Source of the DNA: UBA4736 sp002404015
GTDB taxonomy: Bacteria; Chloroflexota; Dormibacteria; Dormibacterales; Dormibacteraceae
Direction: 5' to 3'
DNA length: 35,072 nucleotides
Assembly (NCBI GenBank): GCA_036747295.1
Contig: DAIOCN010000029.1
Coordinates: 1-35,072, forward strand
Positions 8,627-16,110 of this stretch are shown piece after piece (the stretch's first letter is position 1; each line of letters begins with the position of its first letter). The position numbers and the translations under genes are program-made. Below the pieces are notes generated by a model. The model searched no databases, was not told the DNA's origin, and saw nothing but the letters and a program-made list of their open reading frames with translations.

Positions 8627-9733
8627 ATGAGACCCAGGGCATTGTTGATCGTGATGGGCTGGCTGGTGGCGTCCGCCTGCGGCGCCGGGAGCGGCAGCAG
8701 CTCCACGTCCAGCAGTACGCTCAAGATCGACTTCGCAAGCGCGGACGACGCCATCGGAGTGTTTCAGACCGTAGGTGACGGCATGGTCAAGGGCGGCCCG
8801 GTCGCAGGGGTGAGCGTGCGCCGCTACGACAACAAACTGGACGGTGCGGTTGCGATCCAGAACGCGGACCTGATGATCCAGGACCACCCGGACATCATCA
8901 TCGACTGGAACGCGGTCGCCAATGTGGGCGCAGCGCTCGGCAAGAAATTCAACAACGCCAAGATCCCCTGCCTGGCCGTCAACCAACCGATTCCAGGCTG
9001 CGTCCAGTACAACCTCTCGAACATGCAAATGGGCGTGGACGCCGCCAATGTGATCGTCCCCATCGCGATGCAGAGGGGTTGGACCTCCGCCAACACCACG
9101 ATTCTCATGTCGGTGGCCTCGCCCAACGGCGTCGAGGTCAATGACGGGCCGCGCTACTTCTACATCACGATCGCGTCGAAGATCCCCGGCTTCCCGACCC
9201 TGACGCCGGACCAGCTGAATCCCCAGACGACGAAGGTCGGCAACTTCCAGGGTCTCCAGTACGAGTGCAACCAGACCGTGGATGGGTCCTACACCAACGC
9301 CAAGAACCTGCTTCCGACCATCCCGGCCGGCAACCACGTGCTGCTGTACGGTTCTGACAGCGATTGTTCGCTCGGCGCGCTGCGGGCTCTGACCGAGGCC
9401 GGACGCGCCAGCAATACGCTGACCTGCGGACTGGGTCCGACACCAGACGGCCTGACCAACCTCCACACGAACGCCTCGTGGGTCTGTGAGGGCTCGGCCT
9501 TTCTGGAGGACTGGGCGGAGTTCATCATCGCAGAGGCCGTGGCAATCCACAGCGGCGCCAAGGTGCCCGCGCTCACGCACAGCCCACAGCTGATGCTGAC
9601 GAAAGCCACCGTCGACACCTACTACAACGGACCCACGATCAAGCTGCTCCCGCCGCTGTCCAAGGACGCCGAGTATCTGAAGGCGACCGGCGTGCTGCAG
9701 AAGTTCAAGAACGTTCAGGGCGCCGGCGGCTAG
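8627..9733 (+). CDS. Periplasmic-binding lipoprotein of the CUT2 importer (Peripla_BP_4-like)
   Basis: The start at 8627 has a good ribosome binding site (GGGAGG); an upstream in-frame ATG at 8582 overlaps the permease and is less likely. The 368-residue product begins with a lipoprotein signal peptide ending in VASAC, so Cys18 is probably lipidated. A Ser-rich linker follows. The rest has the type I periplasmic-binding fold: IKIDF-like first strand, DHPDIIIDWNAVA, and GNHVLLYGSDSDCSLGALRALTEAG split across the hinge. Several Cys residues (IPCLAV, PGCVQY, YECNQ, DSDCS, LTCGL, WVCEG) may form disulfides. It is more divergent than a standard ribose binder, so the ligand is unknown. Confidence 0.85.
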   Translation: MRPRALLIVMGWLVASACGAGSGSSSTSSSTLKIDFASADDAIGVFQTVGDGMVKGGPVAGVSVRRYDNKLDGAVAIQNADLMIQDHPDIIIDWNAVANVGAALGKKFNNAKIPCLAVNQPIPGCVQYNLSNMQMGVDAANVIVPIAMQRGWTSANTTILMSVASPNGVEVNDGPRYFYITIASKIPGFPTLTPDQLNPQTTKVGNFQGLQYECNQTVDGSYTNAKNLLPTIPAGNHVLLYGSDSDCSLGALRALTEAGRASNTLTCGLGPTPDGLTNLHTNASWVCEGSAFLEDWAEFIIAEAVAIHSGAKVPALTHSPQLMLTKATVDTYYNGPTIKLLPPLSKDAEYLKATGVLQKFKNVQGAGG

Positions 9734-9746
9734 ACAGCGACCACGT

Positions 9747-9775
9747 CCCGGCCGGCCTCGGATGGGCCGGTCGGG
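9747..9775 (+). terminator. Stem-loop after the binding-protein gene
   Basis: An 11-bp GC-rich stem pairs 9747-9757 with 9765-9775, with one mismatch and a seven-base loop. There is no T-tract. It lies between the binding-protein gene and the first M24 gene. It is more likely to protect the upstream mRNA or attenuate transcription than to stop it fully. Confidence 0.4.
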
Positions 9776-9812
9776 CGCTACATCCCATCGATCCCATTGA
9801 GGAGTTCACCAG

Positions 9813-10952
9813 ATGAGCAGTACAGCGCAGCGCGCGACCACCGGACCCAAAGTGGCCAAGCTCCAACAGATCATGGAGCGCAAGAACCTGGACGGCGTGG
9901 TGGTCTCCTCGTACCAGAACGTCTCCTACTTCGGCGGCACCTACCTGGCGACCCAGAACTCGATTCCGGATCGCCTGGCCTTCCTGGTGGTGCCCCGCGG
10001 ACAGGCGCCGACACTCGTGGTGTGCGGCATCGAGACGCGCCAGGTTCTGACCCAGACCGACATCGCGGACGTCCGGGACTACGTCGAGTTCGCCGAGAAC
10101 CCGACCGACGTCCTGGCCCGGGTGCTCCAGGAGCGCGGCCTGGCGGGAAGCTCGCTGGGGGTTGACGCCCGCCGCCTGCCGATGGCCTCCGGCGATCTGC
10201 TGAAGGAGAGGCTGCGGGGCTCCGAGCTGGTGTCGATCGACGATGAGGTCGAGCTGGCCCAGTCCGTCAAGGACCGATCGGAGATCGCGATGCTGGAATC
10301 GGCCGCTCAGGCCACGCTGGCGGCCGCGGAGGAGACCGCCGCTGAGCTGCCGCCCGGCTCCTCCGAGCGCGACTTCTCGACGCTGGCGTTCCTGAAGCTG
10401 ATGCAGAAGGGGGGCACGCCCCTGTTCCAGGTCTTCGCCACGGGCGAGCGCACGATGCAGGCCCACCCGGAGTCCACCGAGCGGCGGCTCGAGCCCGGGG
10501 TGCTCTGGCGGATCGACTTCGGAGCCCGGTTCCACGAGGTCATCAACTCGGATCTCGCCCGCACCGGGGTCGTCGGCGAGCCCAGCGCGGAGCAGGAAGC
10601 CACCCTGAAGGCGCTGCGCGCCACGCAGGACGCCGGGTTCAAGGCGATCGAGCCCGGCCGGCGGGCCGGGGACGTCTTCAGGGCGGTGAAAGACGAGTTC
10701 AAGAGCCAGGGACTGCCGTTCTCGATGCCCCATATCGGCCATGGGATGGGCATCGGCCTGCACGAGTTCCCGATGCTGGAGCCCGGCTGCGACATCGTCC
10801 TCGAAGCCGGCATGGTGCTGAACATCGAGCCGATGGTCGTGATGGAGGACCGCAAGGAGGCCTACCACACCGAGGACCTGGCGGAGGTGACCACGGCGGG
10901 GCCGCGACTGCTGACACCGCCCCAGGAGGGCCTTTTGAGAGTCCGCGCATGA
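9813..10952 (+). CDS. M24-family metallohydrolase, Xaa-Pro peptidase/creatinase-like (copy 1)
   Basis: This 379-residue protein has the two-domain layout of prolidase, creatinase and related enzymes. The N-terminal domain (about 1-150) contains SSYQNVSYFGG and the C-terminal pita-bread domain follows. All five dinuclear-metal ligands are present: D235 (RIDFGA), D247 (NSDLAR), H310 (IGHGMGIGLHE), E339 (NIEP) and E354 (HTEDLA). Family members cleave Xaa-Pro bonds, or in creatinase and ectoine hydrolase (DoeA) other C-N bonds, so the substrate cannot be read from the motifs. It overlaps the next gene by four bases (ATGA). It is closely similar to the gene at 18356, with the same length and metal-ligand spacing. 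Confidence 0.88.
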   Translation: MSSTAQRATTGPKVAKLQQIMERKNLDGVVVSSYQNVSYFGGTYLATQNSIPDRLAFLVVPRGQAPTLVVCGIETRQVLTQTDIADVRDYVEFAENPTDVLARVLQERGLAGSSLGVDARRLPMASGDLLKERLRGSELVSIDDEVELAQSVKDRSEIAMLESAAQATLAAAEETAAELPPGSSERDFSTLAFLKLMQKGGTPLFQVFATGERTMQAHPESTERRLEPGVLWRIDFGARFHEVINSDLARTGVVGEPSAEQEATLKALRATQDAGFKAIEPGRRAGDVFRAVKDEFKSQGLPFSMPHIGHGMGIGLHEFPMLEPGCDIVLEAGMVLNIEPMVVMEDRKEAYHTEDLAEVTTAGPRLLTPPQEGLLRVRA

Positions 10953-11140
10953 AACCCGACGAGGTGGACGCGGGGCTGATCCGGACGCTGGCCCACGTCG
11001 CGGGCATCAGGGTCCCAGAGGAGGATCTCGAGCCGCTGGTGGCGGCCTACAAGAACCACGTGGCCGGCATGGCCGCCCTCGACGCCCTGGACCTCGAGGA
11101 GCAGGACCCGATCGTCGTCTTCGACCCAAGGTGGCGATGA
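10949..11140 (+). CDS. AtzG/GatC-like small protein (DUF4089-type)
   Basis: The 63-residue acidic protein has two helices: GLIRTLAHVAGIRVPEEDLEPLVAAYKNHVAGMAAL, then DALDLEEQDPIVVFDPRW. This pattern matches the DUF4089/AtzG type. In cyanuric acid breakdown, AtzG is a GatC-like protein that binds and stabilises the amidase AtzE. The gene overlaps both neighbours (start inside the stop of the M24 gene, end inside the start of the amidase gene), so the three are translationally coupled. I infer that it is the non-catalytic partner of one or both of the following amidases. The C-terminal DPxW-like tail is the part that threads over the amidase in the AtzE-AtzG complex. Confidence 0.75.
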   Translation: MKPDEVDAGLIRTLAHVAGIRVPEEDLEPLVAAYKNHVAGMAALDALDLEEQDPIVVFDPRWR

Positions 11141-12561
11141 GCGAGCTCTGGCGGCTGAGCATCCGAGAGGCCGGCGACGGTCTCGTGGCCGGCCGCTTTT
11201 CCGCGGTCGAGCTCCTGGAATCGACCGTCGAGCGGTTGGAGGCGACCGAGCCCACCGTCCATGCCTACGCGACCCTGATGCACGACTCCGCCCGGCGCGA
11301 GGCGAGCGCCGCCGACGCGGACATCGCCCGCGGCCGCTGGCGGGGCCCGCTGCACGGGATCCCGGTCGGAGTCAAGGATCTCTGCTTCACGGAGGGCGTG
11401 CCGACCGAGGCCGGCTCGAAGGTCATGAAGGGCTTCATCCCCGACCACGACTCCACCGTCGTCGGCCGGCTGAAGCAGGCGGGCGCTGTGATCGTGGGCA
11501 AGACGGTCACCCACGAGTTCGCCTACGGACAGGACGTGCCCGTCACCCGCAACGCCTGGAACCCGCGCTGCTACCCGGGCGGGTCGAGCGCCGGTTCCGG
11601 TGTGGCGGTTGCGGTCGGCTCCGCCTTCGGCGCCATCGGGACCGACACGGGGGGCTCGATCCGGGTCCCGGCCTCGGTTAACGGCGTGGTCGGGCTGAAG
11701 CCGACATACGGGCGGGTGAGTCGCTTCGGCGTCTTTCCGATGAGCCCGACGCTGGACAATGTGGGGCCCCTGACACGGACCGCCGAGGACTGTGCCCTGC
11801 TCTTCGGCGCGATCGCCGGCCACGACCCGCGCGACCCGGGCAGCCTGCCTGAGCCGGCGGCTGACTTCAGCGCCGGCATCGGCGAGGGAGGGCGCGGCTT
11901 GCGTCTCGGCCTGGACCGCGACTACTTCTTCTACGACCGCGTCACGGACGAGGTGCGGGCGGCCGCGGAGGCCGCGATCCGGGAGCTGGAGGCCCTGGGC
12001 GTCGACATCGTGGAGGTGCGGATCCCCGAGCTGGGGTACGCACCGCTCGCGGGCATGACCGTGCTGCTGGCGGACACCAGCGAGTGGCACCGGCGGCTGC
12101 TCCGGACGAAGGGCGACCTCTACGTTCCAGGAGTCCGGGTGATGCTCGAGCTGGGCGAGATGGTGCTCGGCGCCCAGTACGTGCAGGCGCAGCGGGCGCG
12201 ATCCGCCATCCGGGACCGGGTCCGCAACGCTTTCGACCGATATCGTCTCGACGGGCTGGTCGGGCCCACCCTGCCCATGCCGACGATGCCTCTCGAGCAG
12301 CATTCGGCGAAGCTCACAGGCGGGACCGACGCCGACCTCTCACCCTTCCTGCACCACTGCTTCCTGGGGAACGTCATCGGCATCCCCGCGCTCAGCTTTC
12401 CCTGCGGCTTCAGCCCCACGGAGCTGCCGATCGGCCTCCAAGTCTACGGGCGCCCGCTGGCCGAGGCAATGCTCTTCCGGGTCGCCCACGCCTACCAGCA
12501 GGTCACCGACTGGCACACGCGCCGGCCCGAGCCGCAGCGGCAGGTCGCGACGGCTCCGTGA
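11137..12561 (+). CDS. Amidase-signature hydrolase (AtzE/GatA-like), first of two
   Basis: This 474-residue enzyme has the Ser-cisSer-Lys triad of the amidase signature family: K80 in GVKDL, S150 in GGSSAGSG and the nucleophile S174 in TDTGGSIR. Such enzymes hydrolyse C-N amide bonds; relatives include AtzE (1-carboxybiuret), AtzF and the Glu-tRNA amidotransferase subunit GatA. The ATG at 11137 is preferred because it overlaps the stop of the AtzG-like gene as ATGA; a GTG at 11131 is the alternative. It is unlikely to be GatA itself, because no gatB lies nearby and the operon is catabolic. The closely related gene 12558-14000 follows with an overlapping start. Confidence 0.88.
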   Translation: MSELWRLSIREAGDGLVAGRFSAVELLESTVERLEATEPTVHAYATLMHDSARREASAADADIARGRWRGPLHGIPVGVKDLCFTEGVPTEAGSKVMKGFIPDHDSTVVGRLKQAGAVIVGKTVTHEFAYGQDVPVTRNAWNPRCYPGGSSAGSGVAVAVGSAFGAIGTDTGGSIRVPASVNGVVGLKPTYGRVSRFGVFPMSPTLDNVGPLTRTAEDCALLFGAIAGHDPRDPGSLPEPAADFSAGIGEGGRGLRLGLDRDYFFYDRVTDEVRAAAEAAIRELEALGVDIVEVRIPELGYAPLAGMTVLLADTSEWHRRLLRTKGDLYVPGVRVMLELGEMVLGAQYVQAQRARSAIRDRVRNAFDRYRLDGLVGPTLPMPTMPLEQHSAKLTGGTDADLSPFLHHCFLGNVIGIPALSFPCGFSPTELPIGLQVYGRPLAEAMLFRVAHAYQQVTDWHTRRPEPQRQVATAP

Positions 12562-14000
12562 ACGAGCTGGCCGGGCTGACGATCGCCGACGCGGAGGCGA
12601 GGCTGGCCCGCCGAGAGGTGTCGTCGCGGGAGCTCGTCGAGGCCGTCCTCCAGCAGGCGGCCCAGACCGAGCCCCTCGTGCACGCCTTCGCCCACCTGAG
12701 CCCGGAGAGCGCGCTGGCCCAGGCCGACCGCGTCGACTCCGAGCTGAAACGGGGCACCCGGCGCGGTCCCCTGGCCGGCATCCCGATCGCGTTCAAGGAC
12801 CTGGTCTACACCACCGACGCCCCGACCGAGGCAGGTTCCCGGGTCCTGGAGGGCTGGGTGCCGGACTTCGATGCCGAGGTGATCGGGAGGCTGCGCGAAG
12901 CGGGCGCCGTGGTGCTCGGCAAGACACACACGCACGAGTTCGCGTACGGCGTCAACATCCCGCCCACCCGCAATCCGTGGCGCCTCGATTGCTATCCCGG
13001 CGGCTCGAGCGCAGGCTCCGGGGCGGCGGTTGCCGCGCGCTCGGCGTTCGGCGCCATCGGCACCGACGGGGGCGGCTCGATCCGCTGCCCCGCCTCCGTG
13101 AACGGAGTGGTGGGCCTGAAGCCGACCAACGGCAGGGTGAGCCGGCGCGGCGTCGTCCCGATGAGCTCGACCTTCGACACGGTGGGCCCGCTGACCCGGA
13201 CCGTGGACGACTGCGCGATCCTGCTGGGCGCCATGGCCGGCTACGATCCCGGCGATCCGATCAGCCTGCTTGAGCCGGTGCCCGACTTCAGAGACGGTCT
13301 GCAGGGCGGAGTTCGGGGGCTCAGGCTGGGGGTCGAGCGCGACTTCTTCTTCAACGCACGCCTGGACGCCGATGTGCGCCGGGCGGCGGAGGGCGCGCTC
13401 GACTTTTTCGTCGCGGAGGGCGCCCAGATAGTCGAGCTCAGCATCCCCGGGCTCGAGCTCGCGGTGGCCATCGCGATGCCCCCGATCCTGTCCGACACCA
13501 CGGCCTATCACCACGACTGGATCAGGGAGCGCGCCGATCGCTACGAGCCCGCCACCCGGGTCATGATCGAGCTGGGCGAGCTGATCCCGGCCACCCACTA
13601 CGTGACAGCCCAGCGGGCGCGGAGCTTCCTTCGCGAGCGGGTTCGAGCAGCGTTCGAGTCCCATCGCCTGGACGCGATGTTCGCGCCGACTCTGCCGCGG
13701 CCGACGGTCCCGGTTGAAGAGGTCGGCCTCGACCTCACCGAAGGAGCGGGTGAGACGCCCGGCTCGTCCTACTTCCGCCACTGCGTGACGGCCAACATAG
13801 TGGGGGTGCCCGCACTGAGCTTCCCTGGCGGCTTCAGCAGCGCGGAGCTCCCGATCGGCCTGGCCCTCTTCGGACGGCCGTTCCAGGAGGCCCGGCTATT
13901 GCAGATCGCGCGCGCGTACGAGGCTGCTCACCCCTTCCACGAGAGGGCGCCCTCGTTCCGAACGCCTGACCCGGCGGGGAACCTCGCTGGTGCGCGTTAG
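12558..14000 (+). CDS. Amidase-signature hydrolase, second of two
   Basis: This 480-residue protein starts at a GTG overlapping the preceding stop by three bases. The catalytic residues fall at the same positions as in its neighbour: K80 (AFKDL), S150 (GGSSAGSG) and S174 (TDGGGSIR). It is clearly a tandem paralogue of the upstream amidase, with long shared blocks such as VNGVVGLKPT. The sequences differ in the acyl-pocket regions and C-terminal third (for example SDTTAYHHDWI against ADTSEWHRRLL), so the two may act on different intermediates or form a mixed complex with the AtzG-like protein. The next gene overlaps it by 11 bases. Confidence 0.88.
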   Translation: MNELAGLTIADAEARLARREVSSRELVEAVLQQAAQTEPLVHAFAHLSPESALAQADRVDSELKRGTRRGPLAGIPIAFKDLVYTTDAPTEAGSRVLEGWVPDFDAEVIGRLREAGAVVLGKTHTHEFAYGVNIPPTRNPWRLDCYPGGSSAGSGAAVAARSAFGAIGTDGGGSIRCPASVNGVVGLKPTNGRVSRRGVVPMSSTFDTVGPLTRTVDDCAILLGAMAGYDPGDPISLLEPVPDFRDGLQGGVRGLRLGVERDFFFNARLDADVRRAAEGALDFFVAEGAQIVELSIPGLELAVAIAMPPILSDTTAYHHDWIRERADRYEPATRVMIELGELIPATHYVTAQRARSFLRERVRAAFESHRLDAMFAPTLPRPTVPVEEVGLDLTEGAGETPGSSYFRHCVTANIVGVPALSFPGGFSSAELPIGLALFGRPFQEARLLQIARAYEAAHPFHERAPSFRTPDPAGNLAGAR

Positions 14001-15084
14001 GTCGCTCGACAGCCAGGTGGTGCGAGTCCCGCTGCATGGGAACCTGGCGATGTCCATCGGGTCCTTTGCCTCACTGGACCACGTCATGGTCACGCTGACG
14101 ACCACCGAGGGGCTGGCCGGCCGAGGTGAAGCGACCATCGTGCCCGAGTTCCTGGGCGAGTCGGTGGAGCAGGTCCTGGCCGACCTCGAGGTCCTCGCCG
14201 GCGCCCTCTGGGACGTCGACGTCGGGGACCTCGCCGGCGTTCACGCGGCGATGCGGCGGCAGAGGCCGGGCGCTCGCTCCGCCTCGGCGGCGGTCGACCA
14301 GGCCTGCCACGACGCGCTCGGCCAGGAGCGCGAGGTCCCGGTCTGGCGCCTGCTCGGCGAGCCCGCCAACGGCGGCACGCGGTGCACCTGGGTCATGGGG
14401 CTCCAGAGTCCCGCGGCGACGGAGGACGAGGCCCTGAGCAAACGTGCCCTCGGCTTCCGCACTTTCAAGCTCAAGGCCGGGATCGATACCGACGAGGATG
14501 TGGTCAGGGTTCGCCGGCTGCGCGAGGCGCTCGGCCCGGACGCCCTGATCCGGCTTGACGCCAATGGCGCGTACACGCCGGAGCAGGCGCTCTCGGTGCT
14601 GGATCGACTGGTCGCCTACGACCTCGAGATGGTCGAACAGCCCTGCGCCGCCGGCGAGCTGGACGGAATGGCCCGGCTCCGGCGGACCCTGGGTGTCCGG
14701 GTACTGGCCGACGAGTCAGTCCTGTCGGATGAGGACGCCGAGCGCGTCATCGACTCGGCGGCCGCCGACTTCGTGAACATCAAGGTCCAGAAGCTCGGGG
14801 GGCTGCGACCAGCGCTCGCGATCGCCGGTCGGGTTGCGGCGAGCGGCCTCGGCTGCATCGTGGGCAGCTGCCTCGAGGTGGGCGCCGGCGCGGCAGCCAG
14901 CGCGCATCTGGCGGCGGTCTGCCCGGCGATCGCCGGCGATTCGGACCTCGCCGCCGGGCTGCAGTACTCGCTCGCGACCGACTGGGCGCCGAATTGGTGG
15001 GATTCCGGCAGCCGGTTCGGGCGGCCGACCGGCGACGGTCTCGGCCTGGCGGCAGCGCGCGTCAACGACCCCAGCCCATGCTGA
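13990..15084 (+). CDS. Enolase-superfamily enzyme, MLE subgroup (dipeptide-epimerase-like)
   Basis: This 364-residue protein has an N-terminal capping domain and a b/a barrel with the muconate-lactonising-enzyme subgroup residues. They are the acid/base Lys pair K160/K162 (FKLKAG), metal ligands D190 (RLDANG), E216 (VEQP) and D241 (ADES), and the opposite-face Lys K265 (NIKVQKLGG). Known activities of the subgroup are cycloisomerisation, o-succinylbenzoate synthesis and epimerisation of dipeptides such as L-Ala-D/L-Glu. The last fits best beside peptide transporters and M24 peptidases, but this is inference. It starts at a GTG inside the amidase gene and overlaps the next start (ATGCTGA). Confidence 0.85.
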   Translation: MRVRSLDSQVVRVPLHGNLAMSIGSFASLDHVMVTLTTTEGLAGRGEATIVPEFLGESVEQVLADLEVLAGALWDVDVGDLAGVHAAMRRQRPGARSASAAVDQACHDALGQEREVPVWRLLGEPANGGTRCTWVMGLQSPAATEDEALSKRALGFRTFKLKAGIDTDEDVVRVRRLREALGPDALIRLDANGAYTPEQALSVLDRLVAYDLEMVEQPCAAGELDGMARLRRTLGVRVLADESVLSDEDAERVIDSAAADFVNIKVQKLGGLRPALAIAGRVAASGLGCIVGSCLEVGAGAAASAHLAAVCPAIAGDSDLAAGLQYSLATDWAPNWWDSGSRFGRPTGDGLGLAAARVNDPSPC

Positions 15085-16058
15085 CGACCACGCTCGGCGG
15101 GATCCCCGTCGGCCGCCTGGGGTTTGGCTGCTTCGCCCTGTCCGGCGGCTACGGCGAAGCCGACCCGGCCGCCGCGGTGGCAATGATCCACGCCGTCCTC
15201 GACGCCGGCGTCAACCTGCTCGACACCTCGGACGCGTATGCAGCCGGCGAGAACGAGGTCCTGGTCGGCCGGGCGCTGGCGGGCCATCGCGAGCGGGCGG
15301 TGGTCGCGACCAAGTTCGGCTGGGTGCTCGACGACGCGGGCCGGGCGGTCCGTCTCGACAGCTCGCCGGCCCAGGTTCGGAAGGCCTGCGTGGCCAGCCT
15401 GCGGCGGTTGGGGACCGATCACATCGATGTGTACATCCAGCATCGCGTCGACCCCGAGGTGCCGATCGAAGCCACGATGGGCGAGCTGATGCGCCTACGC
15501 GAGGAGGGCAAGATCCTCGCGATGGGCCTCTCGGAGGCGGCGCCCGCCACGCTCAGCCGCGCCAACGAGGTGGCGGAGGTGGCCGCGCTCCAGACCGAGT
15601 ACTCCCTCTGGTCCCGCGAGCCCGAGGCCGAGCTGCTGCCCCTCTGTGATCGCCTGGGGACCGGGTTCATGGCCTACAGCCCGCTGGGACGCGGCTTTCT
15701 GACCGGCACCGTGCGCAGTGTCGACGACCTGCCGGAGAACGACTTCAGGCGCGACCAGCCGCGTTTCGCCCGCGCCAACTTGAAGCGCAACCTGGTGCGG
15801 GTCGACCGCCTCGCGCAGCTTGCCGGCGACCTCGGCTGCAGCGCCCCGCAGCTGGCGCTGGCCTGGCTGCTGGCGCGTCCCTGGAACGTGATCCCGATCC
15901 CCAGCACACGCAGCCTGGGCCACCTCCAGGACAACCTGAAGGCGCTCGAGCTGGAGCTGAGCGCCGCCGACCTGGCGGCGGCCGGCGAGGCCGTCAGCCC
16001 GGACAGCATCCAGGGCGAGCGCCACCCGGAGCAGCACATGAAGACCCTCAACCGGTAG
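15078..16058 (+). CDS. Aldo/keto reductase
   Basis: The 326-residue product is an NADPH-dependent (b/a)8-barrel oxidoreductase. The catalytic tetrad is complete: D49 and Y54 (LLDTSDAY), K79 (ATKFGW) and H122 (YIQHR). The cofactor-binding end is also recognisable: AYSPLGRGFLTG near residue 195 and IPIPSTRSLGHLQDN near residue 275. The overall pattern resembles the YajO/AKR11-13 groups. The start ATG overlaps the stop of the enolase-family gene, placing it firmly in the same operon. A role in reducing a carbonyl product of the pathway is a guess. The gene is followed by a 52-base gap and the regulator gene. Confidence 0.9.
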   Translation: MLTTTLGGIPVGRLGFGCFALSGGYGEADPAAAVAMIHAVLDAGVNLLDTSDAYAAGENEVLVGRALAGHRERAVVATKFGWVLDDAGRAVRLDSSPAQVRKACVASLRRLGTDHIDVYIQHRVDPEVPIEATMGELMRLREEGKILAMGLSEAAPATLSRANEVAEVAALQTEYSLWSREPEAELLPLCDRLGTGFMAYSPLGRGFLTGTVRSVDDLPENDFRRDQPRFARANLKRNLVRVDRLAQLAGDLGCSAPQLALAWLLARPWNVIPIPSTRSLGHLQDNLKALELELSAADLAAAGEAVSPDSIQGERHPEQHMKTLNR

Positions 16059-16069
16059 GACCGGTGACC

Positions 16070-16108
16070 GGCCGAGCCGCGGGCTGCGGTGCTATCGTCG
16101 GCTCGGCC
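16070..16108. promoter_or_regulatory. Perfect 9-bp inverted repeat and -10 box at the regulator start
   Basis: GGCCGAGCC at 16070-16078 and GGCTCGGCC at 16100-16108 form a perfect inverted repeat with a 21-base spacer. The right arm ends two bases before the ATG. Within the spacer lies TGCTATCGT, an extended -10-like box (TATCGT 16093-16098). There is no Shine-Dalgarno. The arrangement fits autoregulation of a near-leaderless promoter by the regulator that follows. Confidence 0.5.
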
Positions 16109-16110
16109 TC

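Noticed and set aside
8516..9580. 354-residue open frame on the minus strand
   Set aside because: Antisense to the CUT2 binding-protein gene, low-complexity composition and no domain.
11137..14000. GatCAB amidotransferase operon
   Set aside because: A GatC-like gene followed by GatA-like genes resembles it, but there are two amidases, no gatB, and the context is transport and peptidases, so an AtzG/AtzE-type catabolic set fits better.
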